64,000 nucleotides of DNA from Bacteroidales bacterium (lineage in GTDB: Bacteria > Bacteroidota > Bacteroidia > Bacteroidales > UBA932), in assembly GCA_017634595.1 (NCBI GenBank), contig JAGBNC010000025.1:1-64000 (forward strand), written 5' to 3'. The translations under genes were made by a program, and so were the position numbers. Of the stretch, positions 45,609 through 55,162 are shown in pieces. How positions within the stretch are numbered: the first letter of the stretch is position 1; each line of letters begins with the position of its first letter. The notes below the pieces were generated by a model. It made no database searches. It was given only the letters and a program-made list of their open reading frames with translations, and was not told the origin of the DNA.

Positions 45609-47078
45609 ATGAAATTGTTTCGTACACTCTTAATGGTTATAGCGCCGGCAGCCGTCTGTGCCCTCTCAGCATGCTCCAGCGAAGGTTCCAAGGCATACGG
45701 AAACGAGCTCCCTTTCGAGATGCCTGAGGTCGTCTATCCTTCAATACCCGAGCGCAGCGTCAGCATCACCGACTTCGGCGCCATTGGCGACGGACAGACT
45801 CTTTGTACCGAAGCCTTTGCCCAGGCCATCGGAAGCCTAAGCGGCAAAGGGGGCGGCCGGGTTATTGTACCTGCCGGAATATGGCGCACCGGTCCCATTA
45901 CATTACAAAACAACATAGAGCTCAACCTGGACAAGAATGCAATTGTGGTCTTCGATCCCGACCAGTCGCTCTACCCCATCATCGATACAAACTTCGAAGG
46001 GCTTGACGTTCGCCGCTGCCTCTCCCCTATCAACGCCGAGGGCGTGCATGACATCGCGATCACCGGCGGTGGCGTGATTGACGGAAGCGGAGAAGCCTGG
46101 CGCGAGGTCAAGCGTCGCAAGGTTTCGGATGACCAGTGGAAGCGCATAATAGCCCGCGGTGGCATGATCAGCCCCGACGGGAAGGGGTGGTATCCCGACG
46201 AGGGTTATTACAAAGCCCGCCTCACTGCCGGCAGCCTCAACTTCCCCGACCCGTCACTGGACGAGCAGGAGATCAAGACATTCCTCCGCCCCGTAATGGT
46301 GTCGCTTCGCAATTGCGAGAGGGTGCTTCTGGAAGGCTGCACATTTCAGAACTCGCCTTGCTGGAACATTCATCCCCTCTATTGCAAGAACCTAATAATC
46401 AAAGGTATAACCGTCCGCAACCCGCATTATTCCGCAAACGGAGACGGCATTGACATCGATGCCTGCGAGAATGTACTGCTCACCGGATCCAGTTTTGACG
46501 TGGGCGACGACGCCATCTGCATCAAGTCCGGCAAGGACGAAGACGGCCGCCGCCACGGAAAGGCCTGCCGCAACCTCGTCATCACCGATTGTACCGTTTA
46601 CCACGGACACGGAGGCTTCGTGGTTGGCAGCGAGATGTCCGGTGGAGTGGAAAATATCGTAGTGCGTGACTGCCGCTTCCTGGGCACCGACGTCGGCCTG
46701 CGCTTCAAGAGCACCCGCGGGCGCGGCGGCCTGGTTAGGAATATCTGGTGCGAGCGCATCTACATGAAAGACATTGTTTCTTACGCAGTTATCTTCAATC
46801 TCTACTATGCCGGAGTAGCCGCCACCGAGATGCCCGAAGGCCGCGTGGAGCCTGTCGTACAGGTGGATGAAACCACCCCCGAGTTCAAGGACATTCACTT
46901 CGACGCCATAACATGCGCCGGTGCCGGCCAGGCCATATACATCAACGGTCTGCCGGAGCTCCCCGTGAGCGCCGTGAGTTTCAGCAACAGTTGTTTTACT
47001 GCAAGCAAGGGGGTTGAAATCAACTACGCCAAGGACATCACATTTGACAACGTCAGCGTCAACGGAGAATCATTATGA
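45609..47078 (+). CDS. GH28 polygalacturonase lipoprotein
   Basis: A 489-residue predicted lipoprotein (lipobox VCALSACSS) of glycoside hydrolase family 28, a right-handed beta-helix that hydrolyses alpha-1,4-galacturonosyl bonds of pectin by inversion. All active-site blocks are present: NGDGIDID near residue 277, GDDAICIKSG near 298, GHGGFVVGSE near 333 and RFKSTRGRGG near 365. The N-terminal DFGAIGDGQT is also typical. It opens the pectin locus and is coupled by a 4-bp overlap to the esterase fusion. The exact mode (exo or endo, galacturonan or rhamnogalacturonan) is not decidable. Confidence 0.93.
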   Translation: MKLFRTLLMVIAPAAVCALSACSSEGSKAYGNELPFEMPEVVYPSIPERSVSITDFGAIGDGQTLCTEAFAQAIGSLSGKGGGRVIVPAGIWRTGPITLQNNIELNLDKNAIVVFDPDQSLYPIIDTNFEGLDVRRCLSPINAEGVHDIAITGGGVIDGSGEAWREVKRRKVSDDQWKRIIARGGMISPDGKGWYPDEGYYKARLTAGSLNFPDPSLDEQEIKTFLRPVMVSLRNCERVLLEGCTFQNSPCWNIHPLYCKNLIIKGITVRNPHYSANGDGIDIDACENVLLTGSSFDVGDDAICIKSGKDEDGRRHGKACRNLVITDCTVYHGHGGFVVGSEMSGGVENIVVRDCRFLGTDVGLRFKSTRGRGGLVRNIWCERIYMKDIVSYAVIFNLYYAGVAATEMPEGRVEPVVQVDETTPEFKDIHFDAITCAGAGQAIYINGLPELPVSAVSFSNSCFTASKGVEINYAKDITFDNVSVNGESL

Positions 47079-48730
47079 TAAAGAAAGTTTTCCCTCTTGC
47101 CACTTTGGCTCTTTGGTTAGTGCTGAGTTCTTTCACCATCCATCTGATGGGCGACAGCACAATGGCTGAAAAGGACCTGTCGAACGGCAATCCCGAGCGC
47201 GGCTGGGGAATGATGTTCCAGAATTTTCTGGACGATGGGGCGACAGTCATCAACTACGCACAGAACGGCCGCAGCACCAAGAGCTTCATAGACAAAGGCT
47301 TATGGGACAAAGTACATAGCGCCGTCAAGCCGGGCGATTACGTATTCATCGAATTCGGGCACAACGACTCCAAGGAGTCGGACCCCGAACGTTACGCTGC
47401 CCCATGGGGCGCATATCAAGACAATTTGAAGCTGTTCATCGACGGAGTGCGCGAGAAAGGAGGCACGCCGGTGCTTCTCACACCTGTGGCACGCCGCTGG
47501 TTCAAGGGAGGGAAGCTCGACCGCGGATGCCACGGCGACTACCCCGCTGCCATGAAACAGGTGGCCGAGCAGACCGGCACACCCCTGCTGGATGTTACTA
47601 CTGCCACTCTTGACTGGCTGGAAAAGCTGGGCGACGATGCCTCCAAGGCATATTTCATGATCTCCACAGGCAAGAACGACAACACCCATACAGTAGCCTG
47701 CGGAGCCCGTGAAGTTACAAAGATCGTCTGCTCACTCATAGAGAAGCTGATTCCGCAGATAGCTGAGCATCTGATCCATTATGATATAGTTGTTTCCGCC
47801 GACGGTCACGGAGACTACATGACAGTTCAGGAAGCTGTAAACGCTATACCCGACTACAGCCACGCAGAAATAACTAAAGTGCTCATACGTAAAGGCATAT
47901 ACAAGGAAGAAGTCATCATTCCCCACTCCAAATTCCGCGTGCACTTCATAGGAGAGGATGCTGGTAGCACCGTGATTACCTACGACAAATATGCAAAGAA
48001 GCTCTGGCCCGGGCGCGAGTTTCCCATAGGCACTTCGGGAAGCGCAAGCATCTACATCCACGCCAGCTACATCACTTTTGAGAACATCACCTTCGAGAAC
48101 AGCGCAGGCGAAGGAAAGGACATCGCGCAGGCGGTTGCCGTATTCACCGACGGAGACTTCCTATTCTTCAAGGGATGCCGCTTCATTGGCAACCAGGACA
48201 CACTTTACACTTACGGGCGCTTCGGCAAAGAAGGAGGAATCAAACGCAACTACTTCCTCGACTGCTACATAGAAGGCACCACCGACTTCATCTTCGGACC
48301 AAGCATCGCTTACTTCGAAAATTGCACTCTCCACTCCAAAAAGAACAGCTATGTCACTGCCGCTTCCACACTTAAAGGTCAGAAATACGGCTATGTGTTC
48401 AAGAACTGCAGACTCACAGCCGCACCCGGCATTGACAAAGTCTATCTCGGGCGGCCCTGGGGCGCATACGCCAAGACAGTGTTTATAGACTGCGAACTCG
48501 GGGCGCATATCGTACCTGAAGGATGGCACGACTGGGAGAAAGAAGGCAAGCCGAATACCAAGAAGAACTCATTCTACGCCGAATACGGAAGCACCGGGCC
48601 TGGAGCCTCGGGCCCGAGAGTTAAATGGGCGCACAAACTCAGCAAACGGAAAGTCGCTGAATACGATTTCGACAAAGTAATGTTCCAAAAAGAAGACGGC
48701 ATCATATGGAATCCATACGACAACCGATGA
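47075..48730 (+). CDS. CE12-CE8 fusion: pectin acetylesterase and pectin methylesterase
   Basis: A 551-residue secreted protein of two esterase domains. Residues about 20-235 are an SGNH esterase of the rhamnogalacturonan acetylesterase type (CE12): nucleophile MGDSTMA near residue 25, GRSTKSF, FGHND, and the Asp-x-x-His replaced here by NDNTHTVACGA. Residues about 240-545 are a CE8 pectin methylesterase beta-helix: GNQDTLYTYG near 371, CYIEGTTDFIFG near 400 and YLGRPWG near 457, which hold the two catalytic Asp and the Arg. It removes acetyl and methyl groups so that lyases and hydrolases can act. It overlaps GH28 by 4 bp. Confidence 0.92.
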   Translation: MIKKVFPLATLALWLVLSSFTIHLMGDSTMAEKDLSNGNPERGWGMMFQNFLDDGATVINYAQNGRSTKSFIDKGLWDKVHSAVKPGDYVFIEFGHNDSKESDPERYAAPWGAYQDNLKLFIDGVREKGGTPVLLTPVARRWFKGGKLDRGCHGDYPAAMKQVAEQTGTPLLDVTTATLDWLEKLGDDASKAYFMISTGKNDNTHTVACGAREVTKIVCSLIEKLIPQIAEHLIHYDIVVSADGHGDYMTVQEAVNAIPDYSHAEITKVLIRKGIYKEEVIIPHSKFRVHFIGEDAGSTVITYDKYAKKLWPGREFPIGTSGSASIYIHASYITFENITFENSAGEGKDIAQAVAVFTDGDFLFFKGCRFIGNQDTLYTYGRFGKEGGIKRNYFLDCYIEGTTDFIFGPSIAYFENCTLHSKKNSYVTAASTLKGQKYGYVFKNCRLTAAPGIDKVYLGRPWGAYAKTVFIDCELGAHIVPEGWHDWEKEGKPNTKKNSFYAEYGSTGPGASGPRVKWAHKLSKRKVAEYDFDKVMFQKEDGIIWNPYDNR

Positions 48731-49971
48731 AGAAGTTATTGATAATAACGGCATTAGCCTTGACCGCATGCACGGCCAAGGCTCCGTTGTATCAAGAGGT
48801 CGTTCGTTCCGAGATGTCACGGCACCCTGAGGCGTCGTACATAGACGGCCAAGAAGGCAACTTAAAATGGAACTACACCACCGGCCTGGAACTCAAGGCC
48901 ATGCTCGATGCAGTCATTGCAGAAGCTGCATCAGTGGTTGCTGAAGACGCTCCAGCCGTCTTTGGCCCTTACGAACAGGAGGCCGGAGCATCTTCCACAA
49001 CCACAGCAAAAACGGTCTTAAAGTACGTAAACGACTGGTACGATGCCATCATAGACTCCACAGGAGCAATTGGCGGAAAATACAAGAAAAGCAATTACTC
49101 CCTGGACCACATCTGCCCCGGATGCACCCTTTTCCAACTTTACGACCTCACAGGCAAGGAAAAATACCGTGCGGCCATAGACACCCTGTACCTTCAGCTC
49201 AAAGAGCAGCCGCGCACTGCCGACGGCGGATTCTGGCACAAGAAAGTGTATCCTGAACAGATGTGGCTCGACGGCCTCTACATGGCCCAGCCTTTCTACG
49301 CTGAATACACAATGCGTTACATCCCCGAGCCCCAGCGCCAAGAGAATATAGACGACATAACTAGACAGTTCGCCCTTGCATTCGAGCACTGCTATGATAC
49401 CAACACGAAGTTGCTCCGCCATGCCTGGGACTCCTCACACTCCATGTTCTGGTGCGACCCTGCCACAGGCCAGTCTGCTCACGCATGGGGAAGAGCCATG
49501 GGCTGGTACTGCATGGCGCTGGTCGATGTTATCGGCATCCTCAGCAAGGACAGCTGCCAAGAACTTATAGGGATACTGACCAAAGTGCTCGATGCACTTA
49601 GAGACAATGCAGCCCCCTCGACAGGGCTCTGGTACCAAGTGCTCGACCGCCCCGGCGAGGAAGGCAACTACCTGGAAGCCACTTGCAATGCCATGTTCAG
49701 CTACGCATTCTCGAAAGCAGTGACGCTCGGCATCAGCAAAGACAAACGCTATGCACGCAGGCTCTACAAGAGCATGGTGCGGACCTTCGTGACCACAGAC
49801 AATGACAACGATCTTGTCAACCTGGAACAATGCTGCGAAGTAGCCGGCCTGGGAGGCAAGCAAAACCGCAGCGGTGACTACGAATATTATATACACGAGC
49901 GCGTGCGCGCGAACGACCCCAAAGGTATAGGTCCTCTGATCTGGGCATCAATAGAATACGAGAAATTATGA
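48727..49971 (+). CDS. GH105 unsaturated rhamnogalacturonyl/galacturonyl hydrolase
   Basis: A 414-residue predicted lipoprotein (lipobox ITALALTACTA) of family GH105, an (alpha/alpha)6 barrel that removes 4,5-unsaturated uronic acids left by pectin lyases. Recognised blocks: WNYTTGLELKAML, YSLDHICPGCTLFQLY, FWHKKVYPEQMWLDGLYMAQPF near residue 179 with the catalytic Asp, and AHAWGRAMGWYCMAL near 251. The ATG at 48727 gives a proper lipoprotein signal; an ATG at 48706 does not. Between LKAMLDA and VLKYVNDWYD the protein has about 26 extra residues including FGPYEQE (79-85). These are encoded by a palindromic element that also occurs in uxaA. The gene overlaps the PL1 gene by 4 bp. Confidence 0.92.
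   Translation: MKKLLIITALALTACTAKAPLYQEVVRSEMSRHPEASYIDGQEGNLKWNYTTGLELKAMLDAVIAEAASVVAEDAPAVFGPYEQEAGASSTTTAKTVLKYVNDWYDAIIDSTGAIGGKYKKSNYSLDHICPGCTLFQLYDLTGKEKYRAAIDTLYLQLKEQPRTADGGFWHKKVYPEQMWLDGLYMAQPFYAEYTMRYIPEPQRQENIDDITRQFALAFEHCYDTNTKLLRHAWDSSHSMFWCDPATGQSAHAWGRAMGWYCMALVDVIGILSKDSCQELIGILTKVLDALRDNAAPSTGLWYQVLDRPGEEGNYLEATCNAMFSYAFSKAVTLGISKDKRYARRLYKSMVRTFVTTDNDNDLVNLEQCCEVAGLGGKQNRSGDYEYYIHERVRANDPKGIGPLIWASIEYEKL
48934..49004. repeat. Palindromic mini-element copy 1, inside the GH105 gene
   Basis: Inverted arms of 24 nt (48934-48957 and 48981-49004, 20 of 24 pairs) enclose a 23-nt loop (48958-48980) containing TTTGGCCCTTACGAACAGGA. The loop differs at one base from that of copy 2 in uxaA (62233-62255) and is read in the same frame as FGPYEQE. 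The arms show only weak likeness to those of copy 2. The element roughly matches an in-frame expansion of the enzyme relative to family members. Confidence 0.75.
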
Positions 49972-51857
49972 GATTTAATTACATCATACTCGCAGCAGCC
50001 ATTCTCATGGGCACGTCTGCATGCGGCCATCAAGATTCCTCCGAAGAGCCCAAGTCTCCGGCAGTGCCTTCCGGAGTAAGCCTCCACAACGCCACGGAAA
50101 CCTCCCTTACCTTCAAATGGAGCCAGGCTGAAGGAGCCGAATCTTACGAATGGCGTCTCCGCCAGGGGGCCAAAGAGGCAGGCCACGGGACAGAGGTCAA
50201 GCGCAATGTGGTCATTCCCGACCTATCCCCTGCCACCACCTACAAGTTCTCGGTGCGCAGCATTGCCGGATCGGCCGCCTCAGAATGGTCGCAGGACATT
50301 GAGGCTGCCACCAAAGACAACAGTTCCAATCCGGACATTCCCGACGACCCCGCTCCCGAAGCCAAGATCAAATATGCCGACTTCAAGATTCCGGCCCCGG
50401 AAGATGAAGACGGAGCCGCCCGCGCATTCCCCGGCGCCGAAGGCTGCGGGATGTTCACCACAGGAGGCCGCGGAGGCAAGGTGATCCATGTGACCAGCCT
50501 CGCCGACAGCGGCACCGGTACACTGAGGGCCGCCCTGAGCGAGAGCGGCAACAGGACCATCGTATTCGATGTCGCCGGACGAATAGACCTCAAATCCAAC
50601 CTTGCGATCAAGCGAGGAGACGTTACGATAGCCGGGCAGACTGCCCCAGGAGACGGGATCTGCATCAGCGGGTGGTCCACCCAAGTGTCTGCTGACAACC
50701 TGATTATAAGGTTTGTACGTTTCCGCATGGGCGACGAAGGCGCAAAGGCGTACAAGGCTACTATGACTGAAGAACAATGGGCGAAGCTCTCCTCCATACC
50801 CATGGAAGACTGCATCTGGGGGCGTGAGCAGAAAAACATCATTCTCGACCATTGCTCAATGAGCTGGTGCATCGACGAGTGTTCATCGTTCTACGACAAT
50901 GACAACTTCACCATGCAGTACTGCATACTCGCAGAGAGCATGAACAAATCATTCCATCCCAAGGGAGCGCATGGCTACGGCGGCATCTGGGGTGGCCACG
51001 GAGCCACATTCTCCCACAACCTTATCGCTCACCATACATCACGCACCCCGCGCCTGTGCGGCAGCCGCTACACAGGGAAACCGGAGAACGAAAAGACCGA
51101 AATCATCAACAACGTTTTCTACAACTGGGGCCCAACCAACGGCGGATATGCCGGCGAGGGCGGGTCTTTCAATTTCATCAACAACTACTACAAGCCAGGC
51201 CCGTCCACGGTCACCAAGAATTCGCTTGTAAACCGCATCTTCTCGCCCAATGCCGACGACGGTTCCAACAAGAACGTCAAAGGGCTCTGGGGCACTTTCT
51301 TCCTGAGCGGCAATTACTTCGACAGCAGCAGTTCCTCTCTCAAAGAGGATCAGAAGCCCCTATGCGACAAAGTCAATGCAGACAATTCAGCCGGTCTGCA
51401 TCCGAACGGAACTCCTTCGGGGTCAATCATTGCAAGCTCCCGTTTCGATATAAGTGCTGGCGGCAGCAGCATCCATGAGCACAGTGCCTCCGATGCTTTC
51501 GAAACCGTCCTGACCAATGCGGGAGCCAGCCTCAGCCGCGACAGCGTGGACGAAAGGATTGTAAGCGAGGTGCGTTCCGGCACAGCGCCCAACGGCACCC
51601 GCGGCATCATTGACACGCAGTCCCAAGTAGGAGGATGGCCCGAATACAAAGCCACCGAAGAGCAGATTGCCAAAGCATCGCTCGACTCCGACGGTGACGG
51701 CATGCCCGACTGGTTCGAAGAAGAAGCCGGCTTGAACAAGACCAATCCTTCAGACGGAGCGGCTTACGGACTCGATCCCAAAAAGCGCTATACCAATCTG
51801 GAAATGTATCTCCACTATCTTGTACGCGACATTGTTGCAGCACAATACTCTAGATAA
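49968..51857 (+). CDS. PL1-family pectate lyase lipoprotein with FN3 domain
   Basis: A 629-residue predicted lipoprotein (lipobox LMGTSACG). Residues about 33-115 form a fibronectin type III domain (VPSGVSLHNATETSLTFKWSQ). Residues about 145-480 form a beta-helix of polysaccharide lyase family 1: AFPGAEGCGMFTTGGRGGKVIHVTSL, IVFDVAGRIDL, ILDHCSMSWCIDECSSFYD and the Arg-bearing HHTSRTPRLCGSR. The C-terminus contains DSDGDGMPDWFEE near residue 575, a calcium-binding-like loop frequent in Bacteroidota PL1 enzymes. It cleaves homogalacturonan by beta-elimination at the surface, making the unsaturated ends that GH105 removes. Confidence 0.92.
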   Translation: MRFNYIILAAAILMGTSACGHQDSSEEPKSPAVPSGVSLHNATETSLTFKWSQAEGAESYEWRLRQGAKEAGHGTEVKRNVVIPDLSPATTYKFSVRSIAGSAASEWSQDIEAATKDNSSNPDIPDDPAPEAKIKYADFKIPAPEDEDGAARAFPGAEGCGMFTTGGRGGKVIHVTSLADSGTGTLRAALSESGNRTIVFDVAGRIDLKSNLAIKRGDVTIAGQTAPGDGICISGWSTQVSADNLIIRFVRFRMGDEGAKAYKATMTEEQWAKLSSIPMEDCIWGREQKNIILDHCSMSWCIDECSSFYDNDNFTMQYCILAESMNKSFHPKGAHGYGGIWGGHGATFSHNLIAHHTSRTPRLCGSRYTGKPENEKTEIINNVFYNWGPTNGGYAGEGGSFNFINNYYKPGPSTVTKNSLVNRIFSPNADDGSNKNVKGLWGTFFLSGNYFDSSSSSLKEDQKPLCDKVNADNSAGLHPNGTPSGSIIASSRFDISAGGSSIHEHSASDAFETVLTNAGASLSRDSVDERIVSEVRSGTAPNGTRGIIDTQSQVGGWPEYKATEEQIAKASLDSDGDGMPDWFEEEAGLNKTNPSDGAAYGLDPKKRYTNLEMYLHYLVRDIVAAQYSR

Positions 51858-51898
51858 TACATAATAACACCAACATTAATTACTAACAACAAAATTCC

Positions 51899-54800
51899 AT
51901 GAAAAATCAAGCAAAGAAACTCTTTATTACTCTGCTTGGAATGGCCTTGGCAGTCTCGCTATCGGCGCAGAATACCATCACCGGTATAGTGACCGACGAG
52001 AGCGGCGAACCCCTCATCGGGGCCGGCGTTCTCATTGAAGGGACAACCAACGGCACCATCACCGGTATGGACGGCGACTACATGATCGTCGTACCTGAAG
52101 GTGCAGCCAATCTGGTGTTTTCGTTCATCGGTCTCACCGAACAGGTGGTTCCCATCAACGGACGCACCAAGATTGACGTAGTCCTGGCAGCCAACAACAC
52201 CGTCCTAGACGAAGTTGTTGTCGTGGGTTATGCCACTGTAAAACGCCGCGACCTCCTCGGCTCTGTATCCTCCGTGAGTTCCGACAAACTCACCGAGCAG
52301 CCGGTGACTTCGGTCAGTCAGGCGCTTGCCGGTAAAATGGCCGGTGTATCCGTAACCACGACTGAAGGTGATCCCGATGCCGACATCAAGATCCGCGTGC
52401 GCGGAGGCGGCTCCATCACCCAGGACAACTCTCCCCTGTACATCGTTGACGGCTTCCCCGCCGAATCCATCAACGATATATCCGCATCCGAAATTGCATC
52501 TATCGATGTACTCAAGGACGCTTTCTCAACCGCTATCTACGGTAGCCGCGGCGCCAACGGTGTCGTCATCGTCACCACCAAGAGTGCCGACAAGGGCGAG
52601 AAGGTATCGGTAAAATTCAACGCATACTATGGGCTCAAGACCATGGCCAACAAGAAGGCCATCCAGCCCATGAACGTATCCGAATTCGTTAAGTTCCAAT
52701 ATGAGAAGGCCCTCGTCCTCAACCGAGTCAGCAATGACTACATGCCTTACTACGGCAACTTCTCCGAGCTGGACCAGTACCAGGGCATGGTGGGGAACGA
52801 CTGGATCGACGCCGTATTCGGCAACACCGGTTCTTCCTTCTCCGCCGACTTCTCCGTGTCAGGAAGCAATGAGGGTGTCAACTGGACCTTGGGCTATGCC
52901 CACATGGGCGACAACGCCATCATGTACGGCTCCAACTATGTCAGGGACAACCTCAACCTCAAGACCAACTTCAAGACATCCAAGACCACAAGCATTGATG
53001 CCAGCATACGCTATGCACGCGTGAATGTACGCGGCGCCGGCGCCAACAGCCTCAATGACAAAGGTTCTACATCAGGCAATGGCCGTCTGAAGCATGCAGT
53101 GCAGTTTGCTCCCATCCCCGTGAACACCATGAGCATTGAAGATGAGGAAGCAGAACTCTATGGAGACAACGTCCAGCCCCTGCGCAGCGTTGCCGACAAT
53201 GACAGCAAGCGCTTACGTACCGTTCTTAACGCCAATGCTGCATTCAACTGGAAGATTACCAGCAACCTCCGTCTCAAGATCGAAGGCGGCATGGAAGACT
53301 GGCGCCAGAGCGACGACCGCTTCTACGGTCTTTCTACAAAGCTCAGCGCACAGGACAGCAAAGTACCCGGAACTCCATCCAGCAACCACAAAGAGGCGTT
53401 CCGCACCAAGTACCGCAATACCAACACTTTGAACTTTGATTTCAAAGATATCCTTAAAAACGAAGACCACCAGCTGACTGCCCTCTTGGGCGAGGAGTTG
53501 ACACTCACCAATTCCAACACCATAGACATATTGGTTGACGGCTTCCCCACTTTCTTCGATTCTCAGCTCGCATGGAACTTCATGTCTTCCGCCTCCGGCA
53601 ACCTCATCGGCGACGTAGTGGCGAACAACACTGAAGTAAGCAACAAATATGCAGCCCACGACGCCCTGCTTTCTTTCTTCGGGCGCGTGAACTACGACTA
53701 CAAGCACAAGTACTCGCTGGGTGCCACCCTCCGTGTGGACGGTTCTTCCAAGTTCAGCAACCCCTGGGGCTTCTTCCCATCGGCCGCCGTGTCGTGGAAC
53801 ATCTCCAATGAGCCCTGGATGGACAACAGCCACAGCTGGCTCGACCAGCTCAAACTCCGCTACAGTTTCGGTACCGCCGGTAACAACAACATTCCGTCCG
53901 GCCAGCTGCTCAGGGAATATGAGTCACACGCAAGTTCTTACATCAGCCCGGGCGGATCATACATGTCCACCAAGATCACTGACGGCAAGCTTGTAATGAA
54001 CAATCCCGACCTCAAATGGGAGACCACATATACCCACAATATCGGTCTGGACTTCAGTTTCTGGCAGTCAAAACTCAACGGTAGTATCGAGGTGTACCAG
54101 AACGACACCAAGGACCTGCTCATCAACTTCCCCATCTCGGGTGCGGGCTACCAGAGGCAGTTCCGCAACGCCGGTTCCACCCGCAACCGCGGTATCGAGC
54201 TCACGCTCAACGCCCCTATCGTCACCAAGAAGGATTTCTCCCTCAACATCAGCGGCAATATTGCCTACAACAAGAATGTGGTCACCGACCTGGGCGGACT
54301 GAATGAGATATCTTCCGACTCCGGCTGGGCTTCCTCGGAAATCAGCGGCGACTACCTTGTGATGAAAAACCAGCCCCTCGGCAACATGTACGGTTATGTC
54401 AGCGACGGCTTCTATACCGTTGATGACTTCGAGGGCTATATCGGAGGCAAATGGGTCCTCAAAGAAGGTGTAGCCAACGACAAGGACATCATCGGCGAAA
54501 GATATGTCATGCCTGGCGCACTCAAGCTCAAGAACGTTGACGGATCTGAAGACAATTTGATTTCCGCCAGCGATATCACCAAGATTGGCAACGCGCTGCC
54601 CGACTTCACCGGAGGGTTTGCACTGAGCGGATTCTACAAAGGCTTCGACTTCAGCGCCAACTTCAACTTCATGCTCGGCAACCAGGTGTACAACGCCAAC
54701 AAGATTGAATTCACATCTTCCCGCAAGGACAGCTACATCAACCGCAACCTCATCAACATGATGAACGTTGATAACCGCTGGACCGTGGTAGATTGGAACA

Positions 54801-55156
54801 CAGGCGAGCTCATCACCGATGCTGAAGCACTTCGTTCCCTCAACGCCGGGAAGACCATGTGGAGTCCCCTCGTCAACAAGGCCGTCTTCACCGACTGGGC
54901 TGTTGAAGATGCTTCTTTCCTCCGCCTGCAGAGCGCAACTATCGGTTACACTCTCCCGGAGTCCCTCACTCAGAAGGTCAAGCTCAAGAAGACCCGCATC
55001 TATGTCACAGGTACCAACCTGTTCTGCCTTACCAAGTACTCCGGATATGATCCCGAAGTGGATACCAGGCGCAGCACCCCGCTTACTCCGGGCGTTGATT
55101 ATTCCGCCTATCCTAAGAGCATAGGTTTCGTAGCAGGTCTGAATCTCACTTTTTAA
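51899..55156 (+). CDS. SusC/RagA-family TonB-dependent outer-membrane transporter
   Basis: A 1085-residue TonB-linked importer. After the signal peptide (ALAVSLSAQ), residues about 25-105 are a carboxypeptidase-like regulatory domain (ITGIVTDESGEPLIGAGVLIEGT). A TonB box-like VLDEVVVVGYATVKRRD and the plug (ALAGKMAGVSV, PLYIVDGFP, GSRGANGVVIVTTK) follow. The rest is a 22-strand barrel. With the SusD-like protein it imports glycan fragments, here presumably pectin oligosaccharides. A 41-bp gap without clear promoter separates it from PL1. Confidence 0.95.
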   Translation: MKNQAKKLFITLLGMALAVSLSAQNTITGIVTDESGEPLIGAGVLIEGTTNGTITGMDGDYMIVVPEGAANLVFSFIGLTEQVVPINGRTKIDVVLAANNTVLDEVVVVGYATVKRRDLLGSVSSVSSDKLTEQPVTSVSQALAGKMAGVSVTTTEGDPDADIKIRVRGGGSITQDNSPLYIVDGFPAESINDISASEIASIDVLKDAFSTAIYGSRGANGVVIVTTKSADKGEKVSVKFNAYYGLKTMANKKAIQPMNVSEFVKFQYEKALVLNRVSNDYMPYYGNFSELDQYQGMVGNDWIDAVFGNTGSSFSADFSVSGSNEGVNWTLGYAHMGDNAIMYGSNYVRDNLNLKTNFKTSKTTSIDASIRYARVNVRGAGANSLNDKGSTSGNGRLKHAVQFAPIPVNTMSIEDEEAELYGDNVQPLRSVADNDSKRLRTVLNANAAFNWKITSNLRLKIEGGMEDWRQSDDRFYGLSTKLSAQDSKVPGTPSSNHKEAFRTKYRNTNTLNFDFKDILKNEDHQLTALLGEELTLTNSNTIDILVDGFPTFFDSQLAWNFMSSASGNLIGDVVANNTEVSNKYAAHDALLSFFGRVNYDYKHKYSLGATLRVDGSSKFSNPWGFFPSAAVSWNISNEPWMDNSHSWLDQLKLRYSFGTAGNNNIPSGQLLREYESHASSYISPGGSYMSTKITDGKLVMNNPDLKWETTYTHNIGLDFSFWQSKLNGSIEVYQNDTKDLLINFPISGAGYQRQFRNAGSTRNRGIELTLNAPIVTKKDFSLNISGNIAYNKNVVTDLGGLNEISSDSGWASSEISGDYLVMKNQPLGNMYGYVSDGFYTVDDFEGYIGGKWVLKEGVANDKDIIGERYVMPGALKLKNVDGSEDNLISASDITKIGNALPDFTGGFALSGFYKGFDFSANFNFMLGNQVYNANKIEFTSSRKDSYINRNLINMMNVDNRWTVVDWNTGELITDAEALRSLNAGKTMWSPLVNKAVFTDWAVEDASFLRLQSATIGYTLPESLTQKVKLKKTRIYVTGTNLFCLTKYSGYDPEVDTRRSTPLTPGVDYSAYPKSIGFVAGLNLTF

Positions 55157-55162
55157 TTGTCT

